Assembly (NCBI RefSeq): GCF_024679095.1
Contig: NC_066549.1
Span: forward strand, 4,948,920-5,012,919
DNA: 64,000 nt
Direction: 5' to 3'
From: Eriocheir sinensis
Taxonomy: Eukaryota > Arthropoda > Malacostraca > Decapoda > Varunidae
Below the pieces are notes generated by a model that was given only the letters and a program-made list of their open reading frames with translations, ran no database searches and had not been told where the DNA came from. A program made the translations under genes and the position numbers. Of this stretch, positions 59,601 through 64,000 are shown one piece after another. How positions within the stretch are numbered: the first letter of the stretch is position 1; every line of letters starts with the position of its first letter.

Positions 59601-60588
59601 ATCACCAAGGCAGGGTTTAAAAAGGAACTTAGGCTCAGTGCTGGTGAGTCCTCAGAAGGGGAGTGTAGAAGACAACACAGTCATGGATGTCTCTTTAGGA
59701 AGAAGTAGAAATGCTGAGGCAAGGCATAGGGATACCACACCCATAATATCTGAAGCAACTCCTGCTGAGGAAGGTGATGAGTCTGAGGAAGAGGAAAACC
59801 CAAAGAAAAGAACAAGAACCAGTCAATCTTTGCCTGAGGATGATGAACATTCTTCATTTTCTGACTTTGAAAATGAATACTCCCTGATTCCAATAACTGC
59901 AAGAACACCACCTAGATATAGGAGGGATATTCATGAGGGATATGAAGTGAGAGATGAAGAGGTGGAAACATCACCCCTCACCATAGAGGCCTCACCTCCT
60001 CCTCCTCCTCCTCCAGAAACTCCAATAAAAGAACAACCTTCAACTTCTGCTTCTACCGCCAAAGTAAGACAAATGACTATGAGAGAGTTTCTGGAACAAC
60101 TGAAGAAAAAGCCAGTGCAGCCACCTCTCACCAGACCCACCCCATTGCTGCCCTCCCTTCTTGGCACAGCTCCCAGCTCCAGCCAACTCAAACCCCGTGG
60201 TAGGCCAAAGGGGAAAACAAGACGTAAGAAGCAGCTGCCAGCCAGTGTTTCCAAGCGCCTCACCAAGGAGATATTCACTCAATTTGCCAAGTGCAGAGTA
60301 TCTAAACGTGCCTTGGATGAGGTGGTGAAAATTACAGAAATCTTCTGGGAAAACTTAGTTGATGACGTGTGCGCCATGCAAACTACCAAAAAGCATCCAA
60401 CAAAGTCAATCCAGCCCGAGGATGTGGAAAAGTTGATGAAGCGACAAGGCTTGATAACATCCAAGGAGAGCCTTGAGGTTTTGGTGGAACAGTTGCTTCC
60501 CATGGAAATGTGGAGTTTCTTTAAGACTTTCCCTGAGCCTGCCCATAATCCATTTCCCTCTTTCACCGGCCCATTTTATGAGACTTAA
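53383..60588 (+). CDS. CENPT: centromere protein T (CENP-T)
   Basis: Kinetochore scaffold that links centromeric DNA to NDC80 and MIS12 complexes. Two coding exons: 53383-53572 (ATG in the good context caccATGG) and 56837-60588; phases agree; 1,313 aa, far longer than the human protein (about 560). The N-terminus (residues 1-63) is basic and includes DTPSPVR (T29, S31), CDK-type sites where the family has its NDC80-recruiting motifs. An acidic, low-complexity middle is followed by a 29-unit repeat array (residues about 478-990). Then come a Pro run, TMREFLEQLKKKP, an AT-hook core RGRP (residues 1184-1187, codons at 60196-60207) and the C-terminal histone fold (about 1195-1290): LTKEIFTQFAKCRVSKRALD, then EDVEKLMKRQGLITSKESLE and VLVEQLLPMEMW, which match the vertebrate RRQGLVT and LVERHLPLE blocks. 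In the family this fold pairs with CENP-W. The ATG may not be first if the upstream acceptor at 53358-53359 is used. Confidence 0.9.
53835..53950 (+). mobile_element. fragment with mariner/pogo-like end
   Basis: After a TA at 53833-53834 the sequence reads cagtcaaacctcggtttacg, the terminal sequence style of Tigger/pogo-type elements, followed by related words (ttgtaaaccaaaacg). The right end was not identified. It lies in the CENP-T intron. Confidence 0.5.
54490..55858. mobile_element. TTAA-flanked 1.37-kb composite element
   Basis: The left end CCCCTTCGTTACCGG follows TTAA (54486-54489); the right end is the inverted ccggtaacgaaggag, followed by TTAG, a likely mutated TTAA. Near the left end tgtacatgcgtacaaca-type words repeat. 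Nested inside is another insertion (about 54728-55445) with ends tacaggtaactctcgattta and ctcgcgtaaatccattt, itself holding a tandem duplication. No transposase. It lies in the CENP-T intron. Confidence 0.7.
54846..55262 (+). repeat. tandem duplication of about 200 bp
   Basis: 54846-55078 and 55079-55262 are two diverged copies: each has gagagagaatatccatatcg, cctcactcgtgtgaggaaga, gactggctagtattggtac, a run of ggtacc/accggt words, and cacccctattgttgagtag. They are nested within the TTAA-flanked element. Confidence 0.88.
56060..56515 (-). mobile_element. non-LTR retrotransposon (LINE) 3' fragment
   Basis: On the minus strand it encodes the typical C-terminal tail of a non-LTR reverse transcriptase ORF: LSYGTSLEEMGLSTLEEKRE, RDLIALYRNTSGME, RGHSKKLRKGTCLKDLKKFS and FPYRSVDTWNGL, continuing with HKLKEKLDIYRLGD in broken form. 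It is 5'-truncated and different from the fragment at 47307-47890. It lies in the CENP-T intron. Confidence 0.85.
56589..56676. repeat. (TA)n microsatellite
   Basis: Mostly uninterrupted TA in the CENP-T intron, about 160 bp before the second coding exon. Confidence 0.96.
58080..59620 (+). repeat. coding minisatellite in CENP-T (29 units, two types)
   Basis: Translated, the array has 18 long units of about 19-21 residues (beginning SVGQVTD, ending TPTRSSPSR or TPIRSSPRR) and 11 short units of 12-13 residues (SVGQASASKSSRR). T-P-x-R is present in 15 long units and S-P-x-[R/K] in 10. Early long units read VITTPIR; later ones gain two residues and read VTTTKTPTR, so the array changed as it grew. 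Unit lengths at DNA level are multiples of three, keeping the frame. Confidence 0.93.
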
Positions 60589-61210
60589 AGTTTGCTCACC
60601 AGGATGAAATTGACAAGCAAAGGAAGTGTGATGGGCTGTGGAAGTGTTGTTTCAACATTAATTATTCTATGTATAAGAGAATTATGGACAGATAAGTTAT
60701 GATGGAAGACCACTTAATGTTTCTCTGTCTACATACAGTTGCTTCAGATTACATGAATGTAAAACATCAAGGTATATTTTTCTGACAAACGTTTGTTTAC
60801 TTCTCGTTATCTCATTATATATTCTAGCTTAATTGATTGTATGATGTAATTATGATGGAAATGATATGATATTTGATGGAAATGGCAAAATGACCATAAT
60901 ATGAATATTTTCATTCAGTCTGTCATTAAAACTAGGTAGCTTCATATTACAGTCACATTGTCTGGTTAGCTTCATAAATATTCTGTAGGTAATATTTTTG
61001 TAGAAAATTGTTATTTACAGTGTAGGTCTCGAAATGAGAGTAGATGAAGGCATAGGCTAGAATTTTATATTTTTTCTACAGTAAAGGAAGCTCCACAAAA
61101 AAAAAGCTCAGTGTTACTTATGTCGTTTGTCATTTTTTCTCATAACTGTTTGAAATCTAACCCAGCACTCCTATATTTGTATGTAACACAACTTTTCCAG
61201 TCAGTCTATG

Positions 61211-61216
61211 AATAAA
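61211..61216 (+). terminator. CENP-T polyadenylation signal
   Basis: AATAAA about 620 bp after the stop codon. The intervening 60589-61210 is A/T-rich 3' untranslated sequence with no other gene. Confidence 0.6.
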
Positions 61217-61463
61217 CTGCAATGTCATACACTCCCTTACTGATTTGGTGCCAGTTTTTGTTGTTCATTCAGTCATTTCAAGAAAAGTGATGCTCTACTC
61301 ATCCAACATTTCATACATTTATAGACTGGTATTCACTGTTATCTTTGCATTAATCTTATACAATATAGCATTTTATAGTAATCTTCTCACTGGTCAGCAG
61401 TGTTTCTTTGTCCTACTTAATTTAATTTTACAGAGACCCAGGCTGTTAACTGAGACCTATCTT

Positions 61464-61730
<267 letters not shown>

Positions 61731-61914
61731 TGGTGGGATTCAATTTATTTAAGAATAGGTTCTCTCTATGAGGGGTTTACCAAAATAAGTTATAAGTAAA
61801 GGTGTTCATGGGGAAGAAACTGAGAACTCCTGATTTAAGCTTACAGTAACAACTGGCTCTCGGAATTAAAGAAATTCCAAGAACAGGTTCTTGTGAACTG
61901 GCTGAATCCCATCA

Positions 61915-62032
<118 letters not shown>

Positions 62033-62178
62033 CCTATGCTTTATAATGTTATTCTACTATACTTTAAAAAATGGCTGAAAAGTGGGCTTTCCTACAATGG
62101 GAGGTGCTGCATTCATGTTAGCAAATATATTTTGTACTTTGATTATGGATTATATTATAACAAATTGACAGACTGACA

Positions 62179-62546
62179 CTACTTTTTCTCCTTGTCGTTA
62201 TATTTTTGTATAAGATCAAGAATATCTTTTGCAGCTTCAATCTGGTGTTGTTTTGAAAGATCTCTAAGTAGAGATGTTACTTGCATGCCAGTTGCATGAC
62301 TAAAATCCTTTTCTTGTGTTGAGACAGTGAAGCATGAAGGTGTGGGTTGCTGAGACTGAAAGGATGCATTGCTGATGTCCAGGTTCAGATTGCTCTCACT
62401 AGGCCCAGGTGCTGTTTCCCCATCCAAGAAGGAGAGCAGAGAGAACCATTCCCACTTGGATGTTGTTGAACCACTTGGTGTCACATGCCTTTTCTTCTCT
62501 TTTGAAAAATAATTCTTCAAGTTGTTGAACTTTTGACGTACATCAT
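62179..62546 (-). CDS. last exon of a MADF-like DNA-binding protein
   Basis: A terminal exon on the minus strand: it starts after a consensus acceptor (ttcag at 62551-62547) and ends at TAG (62179-62181), encoding about 122 residues. DDVRQKFNNLKNYFSKEKK followed by TSKWEWFSLLSFLDG is the pattern of the C-terminal half of a MADF (Myb/SANT-like) domain. The C-terminus (LLRDLSKQHQIEAAKDILDL) resembles the short helical motif that often ends such proteins. The N-terminal half of the domain was not found in 62590-64000, so upstream exons probably lie beyond the window. MADF proteins are often transcription regulators, but many are derived from transposons, so the role is open. Confidence 0.6.
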
Positions 62547-62837
62547 CTGAAATGAAAGGGAAAAAATGTAAGGAACTTACTCCAGCCAACCAAGGATAAC
62601 CAGACCTAATTAACTTAACTTAGGTTAAGTACATTACATTAATTTAACCATGTAAGTGTTGTCCACTTTTGAGTAGTCTGAATTCATGAAGTAGCTAGTG
62701 AGCTGTGAATTAGTAGACAAAGTTATGGATAGGGATAACAGGTGGAAATAGGTCAAGCTTTAATATCTAGTATACAGACTGCCTTGTTAATACCTGATGG
62801 CCTCTTGCTGAAATGCCAGAATTTACTATTTACTCCA

Positions 62838-63005
62838 ACACACGAGAAATTAATCCAGACAAGGAAAGGTTTTGCCGGTGCCGGGGATCGAACCCCCGGC
62901 CAGCGTAACAGGAGAGCCACTCCTTAACCAGTCGGCCAAAGAGGTATCCCCCTTGCATAGTGAAGTATGGGAGGCTCGCCCATCAGACAAGTCGCTGCAC
63001 TACAT
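62838..63005 (-). repeat. tRNA-derived SINE (family 2, copy 2)
   Basis: Minus strand: A-box-like ggccgactggttaaggagtgg and B box in gggttcgatccc. The left end acacgagaaattaatcc and the body match the copy at 49305-49525, without its 36-bp duplication. Confidence 0.78.
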
Positions 63006-63750
63006 TGCAGCTCCCTTTATTTATTATGTTTTTATAAGGAGTGTACCTAATGTATGAGTAGGTATTAGAGATGTTGATAAATATACATAATGAATAGGGC
63101 TTTCAGTATAACCTATCCTAACTTTTGGTAGCAATGGAGGTTGCCAAACCCATTATCATGATTGCTTGGTAAATTTTTACAACTGCACCCAACTCACACT
63201 GACTGACGAAAATATATTTTTCTGGTAGTTATTGATGTGTATAGTATGCATCTGCTATTTGTTTTTTTATGCAAATCACCCACCCCCTAACCTAACCTAA
63301 TCCATCCAAACTAAACTTAACCTGACCACGTGTTGTGGTTGTCGCCCCACAGCCACATACATATTTTTAAAAGCTCTGGTGCCGTTAATATAAATTTATG
63401 CTAGGTATATATGGGTTTGTAATGGTTCAGCTGGATGAGTTCTTACAGTTGAGACTTGGAAAAAGGACCACGGTGATTGAGGTGTACTTATATAATAATA
63501 CCAATGGTTTAATATATATGCAAATAATTAATTTCTTAATTAGTAATGAATAAGTACACGAATAATTGGTAAAGAATTGTTTTAGTATCGTGCCAGTATT
63601 TCATTATCTACTTTATGAAACATCACTATCTCTTCATATATCTTTTCTACAAACCTTCAACAGTCATGGAAACACTTTCAAAATCCAATTCAAGGACTTT
63701 TTTTTTACTCTTGAAAATAGGGGATGATATTTATGAAAGCGTGTCACCTC
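63006..63750. other. no gene seen
   Basis: A/T-rich, with a short ctaacctaacctaat run near 63290. No exon for the upstream part of the MADF-like gene was recognised on the minus strand. Confidence 0.4.
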
Positions 63751-64000
63751 CTCTGGCGGCGACGGTGCCGCCGCCGCAACCGCAAAATAGCTCGCAGAGG
63801 GTTCAGAGTGGGGGAGCATATTTAAACTACTCCAACCAAACTTTATGACCTGCTAACGGGAGGGCTATGCCCCCCTTGACCCCCCCATTCTAACCAACGG
63901 GGGCTGCGCCCCCCCTAGACACCCCCCCACACATGTAGATGCGACTTATTTCTGTGAGGAGGTATTTCTCGCAACGCCGGCTGCACCGCCACCGCGGCCG
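63750..64000. repeat. G/C-rich repeat block, same family as 16446-17197
   Basis: In inverted orientation to the earlier copy it has atatttaaactactccaacc, gacctgctaacgggagggc and ggggctgcgccccccctaga. It then continues with a segment (gcgacttatttctgtgagga) that also occurs near 14957-14980. It runs off the window end. Confidence 0.75.

Overview
The window is eukaryotic, intron-rich and repeat-rich. Very long dinucleotide microsatellites, tRNA-derived SINEs, non-LTR retrotransposon tails, TA- and TTAA-flanked DNA transposons and G-rich repeat blocks together look most like a decapod crustacean genome. That assignment is inference from repeat style and protein flavour; no species-specific marker was tested. 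No genuine tRNA, rRNA or CRISPR array is seen.

Layout. 1-1226: two tRNA-derived SINEs and unassigned sequence. 1227-5376: a complete but coding-dead Tc1/mariner-superfamily element with ~0.6 kb terminal inverted repeats and a TA target duplication. 6008-11000 (+): a beta-1,4-galactosyl/N-acetylgalactosaminyl-transferase gene, with a 35-bp minisatellite in one intron. 11.6-18.3 kb: a possible promoter or LTR, an order-preserving interleaved inverted repeat, a 74-bp minisatellite and a large G-rich foldback. 18304-25186 (+): SUPT7L, a SAGA/STAGA subunit (7 exons, 348 aa). 29572-36674 (+): a CARF-like transcription factor (9 exons seen, 5' end not found) with a probable GC-AG intron. 41458-50121 (-): pelota, complete in 9 exons (385 aa). 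53383-60588 (+): centromere protein CENP-T (1,313 aa in two coding exons), carrying a 29-unit internal repeat array full of CDK-type sites. 62179-62546 (-): last exon of a MADF-like protein.

The exon models were built by hand. For each multi-exon gene the splice phases were checked at every junction and the reading frame is preserved. The genes do not form an operon or a shared pathway: they cover a Golgi glycosyltransferase, two transcription-related proteins, a ribosome-rescue factor and a kinetochore protein. Pelota and CENP-T are head-to-head, and the space between them holds three copies of one small foldback element.

The most interesting observations are the CENP-T repeat array with an AT-hook beside its histone fold; the tyrosine at the donor-selecting position of the glycosyltransferase; the long-TIR mariner element; several TTAA-flanked, piggyBac-like non-autonomous elements; and the interleaved inverted repeat at 14225-14350.
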